Below, piece after piece: positions 1 through 6,360 of a stretch of DNA of 12,513 nt (the stretch's first letter is position 1; every line of letters starts with the position of its first letter). A model generated the notes under the pieces. The model saw only the letters and a list, made by a program, of their open reading frames with translations. It searched no databases and was not told the DNA's origin. Where the stretch lies: assembly GCA_910585655.1 (NCBI GenBank), contig CAJUFW010000013.1, forward strand, positions 21,347-33,859, read 5' to 3'. This DNA is from an uncultured Lachnospiraceae bacterium. GTDB lineage: Bacteria; Bacillota_A; Clostridia; Lachnospirales; Lachnospiraceae. Both the position numbers and the translations under genes were made by a program.

Positions 1-2
1 AG

Positions 3-866
3 CAGCCGTCCATAAAGCAACCTGCCCAAAAAGCGATCTATCCGGAACTGTTTAAAATTTCCCTGCCGATTACCGGAAACCGCTTTACTATCAGCTTATT
101 ACACAGCGCCGAAGCGATCCTGCTGCCAACCTTTTTAAAGCTTTCCGGCTGTTCTCCGGTCGATGCGCTTTCCCTGTATGGGATACTCAACGGAATGGCT
201 ATGCCCTTTATTTTATTTCCTTCCACCATTACCAATTCCCTTTCGGTAATGCTGCTTCCGGCTGTCGCAGATGCTTCTGCCAAAAACCAGCAAGCCACCC
301 TGACCCGCACGGTCAGCACCGGCATCCGCTACAGCATCCTAATCAGTATCCTTTGTACAGGTATTTTTCTTCTCTACGGCTATGATATGGGACGCCTGTT
401 TTTTCACAGTACTACAGCGGGAGACTATATCCGCACGCTCTCCTGGCTCTGTCCGTTTTTGTACCTCAACACTACCTTGGGTAGCATTTTAAACGGTCTG
501 GATCTGGCGCCTACGGTTTTTCTGCAAAATGTTCTTGCCAGTGCAGTCCGTATCCTGTTTCTGCTCTTTCTTGTCCCGCAGTTTGGTATGAGCGGCTATT
601 TATGGGGAATGCTTGCCGGCTCTCTCTGCCTGACTTTCATGCATCTATATACGTTACAAAAGTCCGTCTCAAATTTGCAGGCTCCGGCAGGTATCCTCTT
701 TTTTGCTTCCTTAACCGTAGCAGCAGGGCTTTGGATTTCCCGTCGTCTACCGCTTTCCTTTTTACCTGGAGGAGACGCCGGACTGCCTTCTCTTGCTGTT
801 CGCTGCCTCTTTGTCTGCCTGATTTTTTTAGTTTTATTTTTCGGCACAGAAAAAACCAGGAACTGA
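3..866 (+). CDS. SpoVB/MATE-type polysaccharide flippase, 3' part
   Basis: The reading frame is open from the first complete codon of the window (position 3) to the TGA at 864-866, about 287 residues, so the 5' end lies outside. The family (MOP/MATE superfamily, with SpoVB, MurJ and Wzx relatives) moves lipid-linked sugar precursors across the membrane; members usually have 450-540 residues, so roughly the last 60% is here. What I see: a stretch reading TGNRFTISLLHSAEAILLP, then GMAMPFILFPSTITNSLSVM and LLPAVADA, which I recognise as typical of SpoVB-like proteins of Clostridia. Several hydrophobic membrane segments follow, and the C-terminus is short and charged (FFGTEKTRN). The first ATG in frame (195) is internal and not the start. 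The gene converges exactly on the minus-strand racemase gene. Exact substrate is unknown; a role in spore cortex or capsule is inference. Confidence 0.85.
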   Translation, partial: QPSIKQPAQKAIYPELFKISLPITGNRFTISLLHSAEAILLPTFLKLSGCSPVDALSLYGILNGMAMPFILFPSTITNSLSVMLLPAVADASAKNQQATLTRTVSTGIRYSILISILCTGIFLLYGYDMGRLFFHSTTAGDYIRTLSWLCPFLYLNTTLGSILNGLDLAPTVFLQNVLASAVRILFLLFLVPQFGMSGYLWGMLAGSLCLTFMHLYTLQKSVSNLQAPAGILFFASLTVAAGLWISRRLPLSFLPGGDAGLPSLAVRCLFVCLIFLVLFFGTEKTRN

Positions 867-889
867 CTAGGATGTAATCAGTTCCTGGT
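855..889. terminator. Bidirectional intrinsic terminator overlapping two gene ends
   Basis: A perfect 12-bp stem is formed by 855-866 (ACCAGGAACTGA) and 878-889 (TCAGTTCCTGGT) around an 11-base loop. Read on the minus strand it is followed at once by a T run (complement of the A run at 850-855), a canonical terminator for the racemase operon. Read on the plus strand it is followed by a T/C-rich tract with a TTTT run at 897-900, a weaker terminator for the flippase gene. The left arm contains the flippase stop codon and the right arm lies in the last codons of the racemase gene. Confidence 0.85.
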
Positions 890-1589
890 ATTCTTCTTTT
901 ACTTCTCCCTCGCACTGCTCTACGGCTCGTTTTGCCAACACGTCCAACGCATCTAAAAAACCTGCGCCAATCGTCTGATCCCGTTTGATTAAGGATAATT
1001 CCGTACAGCCTAATACAATCACTTCCGCACCCTGCGCTTCCAAATGCCTGGCAGCTCTAAAAAATCGCTCCATCTCCGGAGGCAGACCTACTTTGATGTT
1101 TTTATAAATCAAGTGCATCACATCTTTTTGGTAAGAGGTGTTTGGAACAAGAGCCTCCATCCCACGGTGCTTAAAAGCCTGCTGAAACAAACCGCTTTTC
1201 ACTGTCCCATCCGTCGCCAAAATCCCTACTCTTTTTTTTCCATGGCAGCGGATATATTCTGCTGTTTCTTCCACCAAATGAATAATCGGCACCGAAATCT
1301 CTTCTACCAATTCCTGATGAAAATAATGCGCCGTAATACACGGAATCGCAATACACTCTGCTCCCTGGCTAACCAAGCCACGTCCTGTTTCAAGCAACAA
1401 AGGTAAGGGATTTTCCTTGCTTTCTCCCACGATAAATCCTGTTCGATCCGGTATTTGCGGAACACTGTGAATCAAAATTTCAATGTGATCCTGGTCTCTG
1501 CTTACCTGCGTCATTTTGGTAATCAGTTCATAATAATAGGCGGTAGCCAAAGGCCCCAAACCACCGATAATTCCTAATCGTTTACCCAT
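867..1589 (-). CDS. Aspartate/glutamate racemase family protein
   Basis: 240 residues, the usual length for this cofactor-independent family, in which two cysteines act as acid/base pair on an amino acid alpha-carbon. Visible motifs: N-terminal GIIGGLGPLATAYYYELI (residues 6-23), SVPQIPDRT (42-50), the first catalytic cysteine in IPCITAHYF (Cys84) and the second in VLGCTELSL (Cys195). The start at 1589 is chosen because family homology begins with MGKRLGIIGG and an AAAGGA site lies just upstream; the open frame runs on to 1694 but that part overlaps the zinc-ribbon gene and looks non-coding. Oddity: the usual Asn after the first catalytic Cys (PCNTAH) is Ile here. It is the last gene of an apparent operon with the zinc-ribbon and lipid-kinase genes (23-base gap upstream). 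Substrate, for example aspartate, is inferred from the family only. Confidence 0.88.
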   Translation of the reverse strand: MGKRLGIIGGLGPLATAYYYELITKMTQVSRDQDHIEILIHSVPQIPDRTGFIVGESKENPLPLLLETGRGLVSQGAECIAIPCITAHYFHQELVEEISVPIIHLVEETAEYIRCHGKKRVGILATDGTVKSGLFQQAFKHRGMEALVPNTSYQKDVMHLIYKNIKVGLPPEMERFFRAARHLEAQGAEVIVLGCTELSLIKRDQTIGAGFLDALDVLAKRAVEQCEGEVKEEYQELITS

Positions 1590-1612
1590 AGCAATTCCTT
1601 TTGCCCCTCTCT

Positions 1613-1801
1613 TTACTTTGCGGAAAGCTTTCTGTATTCTTCCCGAAGCCTCTCGTATTCCTCCGGCTCCATCGGCTCTAATTCCCCGCCGCATTTCTCA
1701 CAAAATACCAGCCCTTCCGTCGTTAAACCGCCGCATTCCGGGCAGATAACCTTCTCCGGCAAAATTTCGATTTCTGCTATCGGATACTCCGTTTTCTCCA
1801 A
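1613..1801 (-). CDS. Small zinc-ribbon protein (TTG start)
   Basis: 62 residues with two CxxC knuckles, CPEC (Cys20, Cys23) and CEKC (Cys34, Cys37), ten residues apart: a single zinc-ribbon fold of the kind found in small 'zinc ribbon domain' proteins. The rest is acidic, ending in a predicted charged helix (about residues 46-62). No membrane segment or enzyme motif is visible. The start codon is TTG at 1799-1801; no ATG exists before the knuckles, and a strong site GGGAGGAA sits about six bases upstream, so TTG is well supported. It lies 53 bases after the lipid kinase and 23 bases before the racemase gene, with no terminator between, so co-transcription is likely. Function unknown; a protein- or RNA-binding accessory role is only a guess. 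Confidence 0.8.
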   Translation of the reverse strand: MEKTEYPIAEIEILPEKVICPECGGLTTEGLVFCEKCGGELEPMEPEEYERLREEYRKLSAK

Positions 1802-1854
1802 AGCCGGTTCCTCCCTCTTGTGATATCTGTTGTTTTTCTTTTTCTATTTTGAGT

Positions 1855-2790
1855 TTATTCCTCTTCTTCCCCCGGCACCATAATCTGCAGCGCCTTTTGG
1901 TGATTGTATATCGTCACTTTATGATGAATTCCTCCTGCTTCTCCGTCCAAAACCCAAGGAATACTCTCCTTACTCTCAAACACCACCCGATCTGTATGAA
2001 AGTAAAAAATGTTAGAAGGATGTTTTAACTCCCTTGTCAACAAAGAATTGATAATATTTTGCAGTTCTATCGCATTGTTTGGATGGCGGATTAAAATTAC
2101 GTCAAATTTTCCGTCATCCAGGCAAACCTCCGGTCCTGTTAGTCCCTTAAACCCGCCTACCGACTTGGTGTTTGTCACCATTCCATACAAAAATTCACCT
2201 TCTATTGTTTCTTCCTCATAGCTTACCCGAACCGGATAAGGACGAATATCCGCCAGGCGTTTTACTCCTTCTAAAAAATACGCCGCCCGTCCTAACACAT
2301 TTTTAATATTCTGCGGAGTTTCATAGGACACCTCGGTAAAAGCCCCAAAACCAGCAATATACGCAAAATGCCCTACTAATTTTTCCGTGTTCCCATCGTG
2401 CAGCGAACCAAAATCCGGCGCAAACCGAGTTCCGTTTAAAATAACCCTGATTGCTTCTTCCGGGTTCTTTGGCAGCTTCAGGCTGGAAGCAAAATCATTG
2501 ACCGTTCCTGCCGGAATATAGCCTAACACCGGAACCGGCTTCCCTTCTTCCTGCAGCCGCATCAAACCGTCTACAGCCTCATTTAGCGTACCGTCGCCGC
2601 CGGAACAGACCAACAGCCTATAGTCTGACGCTTCTTCATATACTTTCCGTGCGGCGTCTCCCTGCCCTCTGGTCGGGAAAACTACCATTTCATATTGTTT
2701 TTCACCCAATGCCTCTAAAATAACAGACAAGTTCCGTCTCGCCTGACCCTTGCCTGCATTCGGATTGTAAATAAATAACAATCGTTCCAT
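1855..2790 (-). CDS. YegS/DgkB-family lipid (diacylglycerol) kinase
   Basis: 311 residues, typical for the YegS/Rv2252/BmrU lipid kinase family. Such enzymes phosphorylate diacylglycerol or similar lipids with ATP at the inner face of the membrane; in Gram-positives DgkB recycles diacylglycerol released by lipoteichoic acid synthesis. Visible: N-terminal IYNPNAGKG (residues 7-15), the nucleotide-binding signature SGGDGTLNEAVDGL (63-76), and IPAGTVNDFA (92-101). The C-terminal half has the beta-sandwich pattern with LDDGKFDVILIR and WVLDGEAG. The ATG at 2788-2790 follows an AGGGAG site about nine bases upstream, and a promoter lies at 2822-2850. Which lipid is used cannot be read from the sequence. 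Confidence 0.9.
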   Translation of the reverse strand: MERLLFIYNPNAGKGQARRNLSVILEALGEKQYEMVVFPTRGQGDAARKVYEEASDYRLLVCSGGDGTLNEAVDGLMRLQEEGKPVPVLGYIPAGTVNDFASSLKLPKNPEEAIRVILNGTRFAPDFGSLHDGNTEKLVGHFAYIAGFGAFTEVSYETPQNIKNVLGRAAYFLEGVKRLADIRPYPVRVSYEEETIEGEFLYGMVTNTKSVGGFKGLTGPEVCLDDGKFDVILIRHPNNAIELQNIINSLLTRELKHPSNIFYFHTDRVVFESKESIPWVLDGEAGGIHHKVTIYNHQKALQIMVPGEEEE

Positions 2791-2821
2791 GCTCTATGCT
2801 CCCTATTTCCTCTTTTGTAAA

Positions 2822-2850
2822 ATTATAGCACTGATACAAGGACACTACAA
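2822..2850 (-). promoter_or_regulatory. Promoter of lipid kinase operon
   Basis: On the minus strand there is a perfect -10 TATAAT (2822-2827) preceded by TGC, i.e. an extended -10, and a partial -35 TTGTAG (2845-2850) at a 17-base spacing. It lies in the 77-base gap between queA and the lipid kinase gene, so the kinase, zinc-ribbon and racemase genes can be transcribed independently of queA. Confidence 0.7.
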
Positions 2851-2867
2851 CTAAAATTTTTCTAAAG

Positions 2868-3893
2868 CTAACATATAAACATAGCATCCCCAAACGAAAA
2901 AAACCGGTACCGTTCCTTTACTGCTTCCTCATATGCCTTTAAAATAGGCTCCCTTCCTGCCAATGCCGATACCAACATCAGCAGAGTAGACTCCGGAAGG
3001 TGAAAGTTAGTAATCAACGCGTCCAATACCCGAAACCGATAGCCCGGATAGATAAAAATCCCTGTATTTCCGCTTCCTGCCCGGACAATTCCTTCTTCGT
3101 CCGAAGCCGATTCTACGGTACGGCAGCTTGTTGTTCCAACACAGATAATCCTCCCGCCCTCGCGTTTTGTTTGATTGATTTTATCTGCCGCCTCTTCTGT
3201 CACCTGATAATACTCCTCGTGCATATGGTGATTGGCTACGTCTTCTACTTTCACCGGTCTAAAGGTTCCTAATCCTACATGCAGCGTTACGCTGGCTATC
3301 CGGACTCCTTTTTCCTCGATCTGCGTCAGCAGTTCTTTGGTAAAATGAAGCCCTGCCGTGGGTGCCGCTGCCGATCCTTCATATTTCGCATAAACCGTCT
3401 GATACCGTTCTTTGTCCTTTAACTCATGCGTAATATACGGAGGCAGCGGCATCTGTCCCAGACGATCTAAAACCTCCTCAAAAATCCCGTCGTATTCCAA
3501 TCGTACCAAACGATTTCCGTCTTCTGCCACTTCTTCTATCAGACCAGTCAAAAGACCGTTTCCAAACAAAATCCTCGTCCCTGGTTTTGCTTTTTTCCCT
3601 GGCTTTACCAGTGTTTCCCAGCAGTCCCCTTCCAAACGCTTTAATAAAAGCAGTTCTATCTTTGCCCCGGTTCCTTCCCGCTCGCCTATCAAACGAGCCG
3701 GTATTACTCTGGTATTATTAAGTACCAGACAATCTCCTGGGCGTATATACTCTATAATCTCCCGAAACACATGATGCGAACGTTCTCCTGTTTCTTTATT
3801 TAATACCATCAGCCTAGAGGCAGAACGATCCTCTAACGGATCTTGCGCAATCAGCTCCGGCGGCAGTTCATAATAGAAATCGCTTGTTTTCAT
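2868..3893 (-). CDS. queA: S-adenosylmethionine:tRNA ribosyltransferase-isomerase QueA
   Basis: 341 residues, the standard length for QueA. The enzyme transfers and isomerises the ribose of S-adenosylmethionine onto 7-aminomethyl-7-deazaguanine in tRNA, making epoxyqueuosine (queuosine pathway, cytoplasm). Hallmarks seen: N-terminal DFYYELPPELIAQDP, LVLNNTRVIPARL (residues 56-68), SAAAPTAGLHFT, HVGLGTFRPV, TNFHLPESTLLMLVSALAG and the C-terminal FFSFGDAMFI. ATG at 3891-3893 has a GGGAG site about nine bases upstream. No other queuosine genes (tgt, queG or queH) are adjacent inside the window. A promoter lies in the 148-base upstream gap; no clear terminator separates it from the Tad-like operon, so some readthrough is possible. 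Confidence 0.97.
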   Translation of the reverse strand: MKTSDFYYELPPELIAQDPLEDRSASRLMVLNKETGERSHHVFREIIEYIRPGDCLVLNNTRVIPARLIGEREGTGAKIELLLLKRLEGDCWETLVKPGKKAKPGTRILFGNGLLTGLIEEVAEDGNRLVRLEYDGIFEEVLDRLGQMPLPPYITHELKDKERYQTVYAKYEGSAAAPTAGLHFTKELLTQIEEKGVRIASVTLHVGLGTFRPVKVEDVANHHMHEEYYQVTEEAADKINQTKREGGRIICVGTTSCRTVESASDEEGIVRAGSGNTGIFIYPGYRFRVLDALITNFHLPESTLLMLVSALAGREPILKAYEEAVKERYRFFSFGDAMFIC

Positions 3894-3961
3894 ACTGTTT
3901 TCTCCCTTTTTTATTTATTGGCTGGCTGTTTTCATCCCTTTTTGCTGCATTTCTATTTTTT

Positions 3962-3990
3962 ATTGTAACGCGTCTGCTGCTGCTTTTCAA
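3962..3990 (-). promoter_or_regulatory. Promoter of queA
   Basis: Minus-strand -35 TTGAAA (3985-3990) and -10 TACAAT (3962-3967) with exactly 17 bases between, about 70 bases upstream of the queA start. Both boxes are one or two bases from consensus. This gives queA its own transcription start downstream of the Tad-like operon. Confidence 0.65.
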
Positions 3991-4041
3991 CCTGTTTCTA
4001 TAAATGGCTTCAAAGACATCCTTCTGCCCCACTGACGCTTT

Positions 4042-4455
4042 TTATGCCGCAGGCTCCAAATAAAAATAAAGTCCGCTTAGTTTATCTTTCCCATCCCGGA
4101 TCACCTTTCCCCGATAAGTATCTGCATACCGGATATATCCACTGTTGGTCGGTATATTATCATTCACCCGGAATCCTCCTGCATACGTATAGGTTCTTCC
4201 ATATTGGATCACGGAAACAGGAATCTTTTTCTGATATTTCCGAATGACATTCACCACCTCACCACCCGATACACAAACATCTTCATAGCGGTTCCACTCA
4301 TATTCTGTATAGTCCTCTGTCATCTCCTGCAGCGACTGTAGTACCTCTGTTCCAAGCTGCCTTGTCTCTCGAAACGCCAGCAGCCCAAATCCAATCAGCA
4401 TACACGTAACAATCAGCCCAGCCGATAACGACAGCATCTTACAAGCATGCTCCAT
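4042..4455 (-). CDS. Single-pass membrane protein with VSG-x-EV motif, Tad-like operon (paralogue 2)
   Basis: 137 residues: a short N-terminus, one hydrophobic membrane segment (about residues 8-27), then an extracytoplasmic domain. It is clearly paralogous to the product of 5878-6282: ungapped alignment puts the 'RE' after the membrane segment (29-30) and the VSGGEV motif (62-67) at identical positions, followed by a helix with basic residues. From memory, small proteins of this type with a 'YDG..VSGSEV' motif occur beside Tad genes in many Clostridia and are usually called hypothetical; I do not know a proven function. A pilin-like or pilus-assembly accessory role is inferred from context. 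The start has an excellent site (AGGAGG, five bases before the ATG). It is the last gene of the operon; no hairpin terminator is evident after it. Confidence 0.75.
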   Translation of the reverse strand: MEHACKMLSLSAGLIVTCMLIGFGLLAFRETRQLGTEVLQSLQEMTEDYTEYEWNRYEDVCVSGGEVVNVIRKYQKKIPVSVIQYGRTYTYAGGFRVNDNIPTNSGYIRYADTYRGKVIRDGKDKLSGLYFYLEPAA

Positions 4456-4502
4456 CTCATCCTCCTATCTATGCCGATTATCTGTAACAATCTAACCCCT
4501 TT

Positions 4503-5246
4503 TTAATTCACACATGCAGGACAGGGGAGCGCACCCCTCCAGGCACACTCCTCTATGGTATAATACACCTCCTGCTTTAAACCTGGAAGCAGGCGCAAAC
4601 ACCCTTCCCGATGATACCAGCTCCAACTATCGTTTCCACGCTGCACATACCATAAAGTTCGTTTGCGGTACTGCGCACCGCCGATCGCCAGACGATAGTA
4701 ACTGTTGTCAGCCGCTTCTCTTCCCTCTCCCTCGTACAATACGATCAGACAGTTTTCTCCCGGCGCTCTCGCCCATTCCTCCTGATCGGTATAAGGCAGG
4801 CGAATTTCATATGGAATCCCCTTTGACAGGGAACGACGATCCGCATCCATACAGGCACACAGCCATATCGTTATTTGGCGTATCCGATCCGTTTCCCAAG
4901 GCAGCAGCGGACTCCAGCCTTGTTTTCGGTCGTACTGATACATTCCTTCCCTTACGGCTAATACCGCCGCCGGAAATTCTGCCAGAACACCACCTTCTTC
5001 CCTTCCGCCAAATGCCTGGTATGCAAGTAAAAATCTCTCCCAGACCGGCTCCGGGTATAGGCTGGTATCCGGTTCCAGGCAGCTTAAACAGTCTCGAACC
5101 GCATCCCTTGCCGCCACGCTTAGCTCCTCATCCAGCCAGATACGATCTAAGTACTGCTCCTCCAGGCTCTTGTAGCGAATTCCTGATACCAGAAAGAAAA
5201 GCAAAGCTAAAGTCCCACAAAACAGCGCTCCATTCATCCATTTCAC
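4503..5246 (-). CDS. Membrane-anchored protein with C-terminal H-C-C-C motif, Tad-like operon
   Basis: 247 residues: an N-terminal hydrophobic anchor or signal (about residues 5-22), then a mostly soluble, presumably exported domain. I do not recognise the family as a whole. The last 40 residues carry YHREGC (His212, Cys216), then YYTIEECAWRGA and PCPAC (Cys242, Cys245), with Cys234 between: this follows the pattern H-x3-C ... EEA...G..PC-x2-C seen as a small metal-binding tail on various secreted proteins and in Ada-like zinc sites. The start is GTG (5244-5246), chosen because GGAGGAG lies nine bases upstream; ATG codon 4 is the alternative. It overlaps the end of the preceding 200-residue frame by 119 bases, which is unusual. 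Position in the operon suggests a surface or pseudopilin-like accessory protein; that is inference. Confidence 0.7.
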   Translation of the reverse strand: MKWMNGALFCGTLALLFFLVSGIRYKSLEEQYLDRIWLDEELSVAARDAVRDCLSCLEPDTSLYPEPVWERFLLAYQAFGGREEGGVLAEFPAAVLAVREGMYQYDRKQGWSPLLPWETDRIRQITIWLCACMDADRRSLSKGIPYEIRLPYTDQEEWARAPGENCLIVLYEGEGREAADNSYYRLAIGGAQYRKRTLWYVQRGNDSWSWYHREGCLRLLPGLKQEVYYTIEECAWRGALPCPACVN

Positions 5247-5730
5247 CTGTTACCACTCCTCCATATCGTATCACATGGGAAGCTCTGCTGCCAAACAAGA
5301 GACCCCTTAGACGACTGCCAGGTGAGTTTCCTGCTTCCTTTACCTGAAGTGTCAGCCGATCCTCCTGATACATCCGGACGCCACCCGCCGCGCCATATAG
5401 CGTTTCCTTTAGCTCTTCCCATGGCACTGCCAGATATACCGTCGCTACCTGTTCGATTTCACCATCCTTCCAAACCGGCTCTAATACCCGTCTTCGGTAA
5501 TCCAACTCCAGTTCAAAGCTCCCCAGCGCCGCCAGCTTCCTAACCGCCTCTTCATAGGAGTTTTTTGTTACATAGCCGCTCTGCTTCCACTGCTCTGTAT
5601 AGGTAGTCATCACCTCTAAAACTGCCAGTTGCATCACTGCTTCCTGCCGTTGTGTCATCAAATAAACCGGACAAAGAAACAACAACGTCAAGGCAAGCAA
5701 TATCCCTGCCAGCTTATTAAAAACCTGCAT
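5128..5730 (-). CDS. Membrane-anchored pilin-like protein, Tad-like operon
   Basis: 200 residues as read: an N-terminal hydrophobic segment (about residues 6-25, with Cys20), a helix (27-50), then the pattern Y.T..W...GYVTKNSYEEAVRKLAALG (44-70), which resembles the 'T..fv..v...G.it...ye.fl..L..tG' region of small pseudopilin-like proteins coded in Tad loci of Clostridia (from memory, not named with certainty). The ATG at 5728-5730 has GGAGG 8-9 bases upstream, inside the previous small gene (14-base overlap). Its last ~38 residues are read through the start of the 247-residue gene in another frame. Just at that gene's GTG, another frame of this gene would stop (TGA overlapping GTG as GTGA), so a lost stop or small frameshift near the 3' end is possible. 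Function unknown. Confidence 0.7.
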   Translation of the reverse strand: MQVFNKLAGILLALTLLFLCPVYLMTQRQEAVMQLAVLEVMTTYTEQWKQSGYVTKNSYEEAVRKLAALGSFELELDYRRRVLEPVWKDGEIEQVATVYLAVPWEELKETLYGAAGGVRMYQEDRLTLQVKEAGNSPGSRLRGLLFGSRASHVIRYGGVVTGEMDEWSAVLWDFSFAFLSGIRNSLQEPGGAVLRSYLAG

Positions 5731-5902
5731 AGCCCTCCTCCCTCTCTCCTGTCAGCAGCGGTTCGCGCAAAATCTGCTCTGCTGTCATCTGATACTGTTT
5801 TTCCAACAACGCTTCCTGTCGAAATAAGAAAAGAAGAGCTGCCGTTATCGCTATCATCGCCAAAAACCGTTCCAGGACTACTCCTGGTTGAATACCAGAC
5901 AT
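5717..5902 (-). CDS. Small membrane protein, Tad-like operon
   Basis: 61 residues with a short N-terminus (MSGIQPGVV), one hydrophobic segment (about residues 12-27), and a charged tail. No family recognised. Support for being real: an AAAGGAAAGG ribosome site directly before the ATG (5900-5902); tight packing, overlapping the upstream VSG-motif gene by 25 bases and the downstream gene by 14; and the same N-terminal-anchor architecture as its neighbours. It could be a minor pseudopilin-like subunit or an assembly factor; this is inference from context only. Confidence 0.6.
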   Translation of the reverse strand: MSGIQPGVVLERFLAMIAITAALLFLFRQEALLEKQYQMTAEQILREPLLTGEREEGYAGF

Positions 5903-6282
5903 TTTACCTTTCCTTTCTCGTCATATTCCACACTTCCTAAAAAACTTCCATGAGGGTTTAAAGACATCAGCCGGATTCGTTCCCCGATATCGGAAGCCGT
6001 ACTGTCTACATAAGCCGTGCTTCCGTTTTTCTGACGTACTAAAATCCCTGTCCGGGTATAAAGACGCTTCATCGTACGTTCTACTTCACTGCCCGATACT
6101 ACCATTCCATCGTAAAAATCGATGCCTCCGTTTGCCATATCCTCCACATAAAATCCCATCTGCTCTACACCTTGAGAAGCGATATCCTTTGCCTCTCTGG
6201 CAATAAAAAATCCGATGCTGATCACCATACAAGTAATGATCACCCCTGCCGCTAACATTAGTCCCTTTAAACTATTGCTCAT
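5878..6282 (-). CDS. Single-pass membrane protein with VSG-x-EV motif, Tad-like operon (paralogue 1)
   Basis: 134 residues: short N-terminus (MSNSLKG), one membrane segment (about residues 8-27) and an outer domain with the motif YDGMVVSGSEV (VSGSEV at 62-67). It aligns without gaps with the first 67 residues of the 4042-4455 product and again near the C-terminus (GSVEYDEKGKVKCLVF versus GKVIRDGKDKLSGLYF), so the two arose by duplication. No classical Flp prepilin site (Gly before a Glu at +5) is obvious. Position straight after the platform protein is where pilins or pseudopilins usually sit in Tad operons, so this may be a structural subunit; that is inference. ATG at 6280-6282 with AAGGAAG about five bases upstream. 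Confidence 0.78.
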   Translation of the reverse strand: MSNSLKGLMLAAGVIITCMVISIGFFIAREAKDIASQGVEQMGFYVEDMANGGIDFYDGMVVSGSEVERTMKRLYTRTGILVRQKNGSTAYVDSTASDIGERIRLMSLNPHGSFLGSVEYDEKGKVKCLVFNQE

Positions 6283-6360
6283 ATTTTCTTCCTTTCCGCC
6301 ATATTGGCTTTTCTATCCTACTTTTCCTGTTTTTCTTGCTCCTTTGGCAACGGCTGTCTC

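Noticed and set aside
1590..1694. N-terminal extension of the racemase frame to 1694
   Set aside because: Basic, Gly/Arg-rich translation overlapping the zinc-ribbon gene; family homology and a ribosome site fit the start at 1589.
4514..5347. Long plus-strand open frame (277 codons) opposite the small-protein cluster
   Set aside because: Proline- and serine-rich translation typical of an antisense shadow; lies opposite two minus-strand genes with good ribosome sites.
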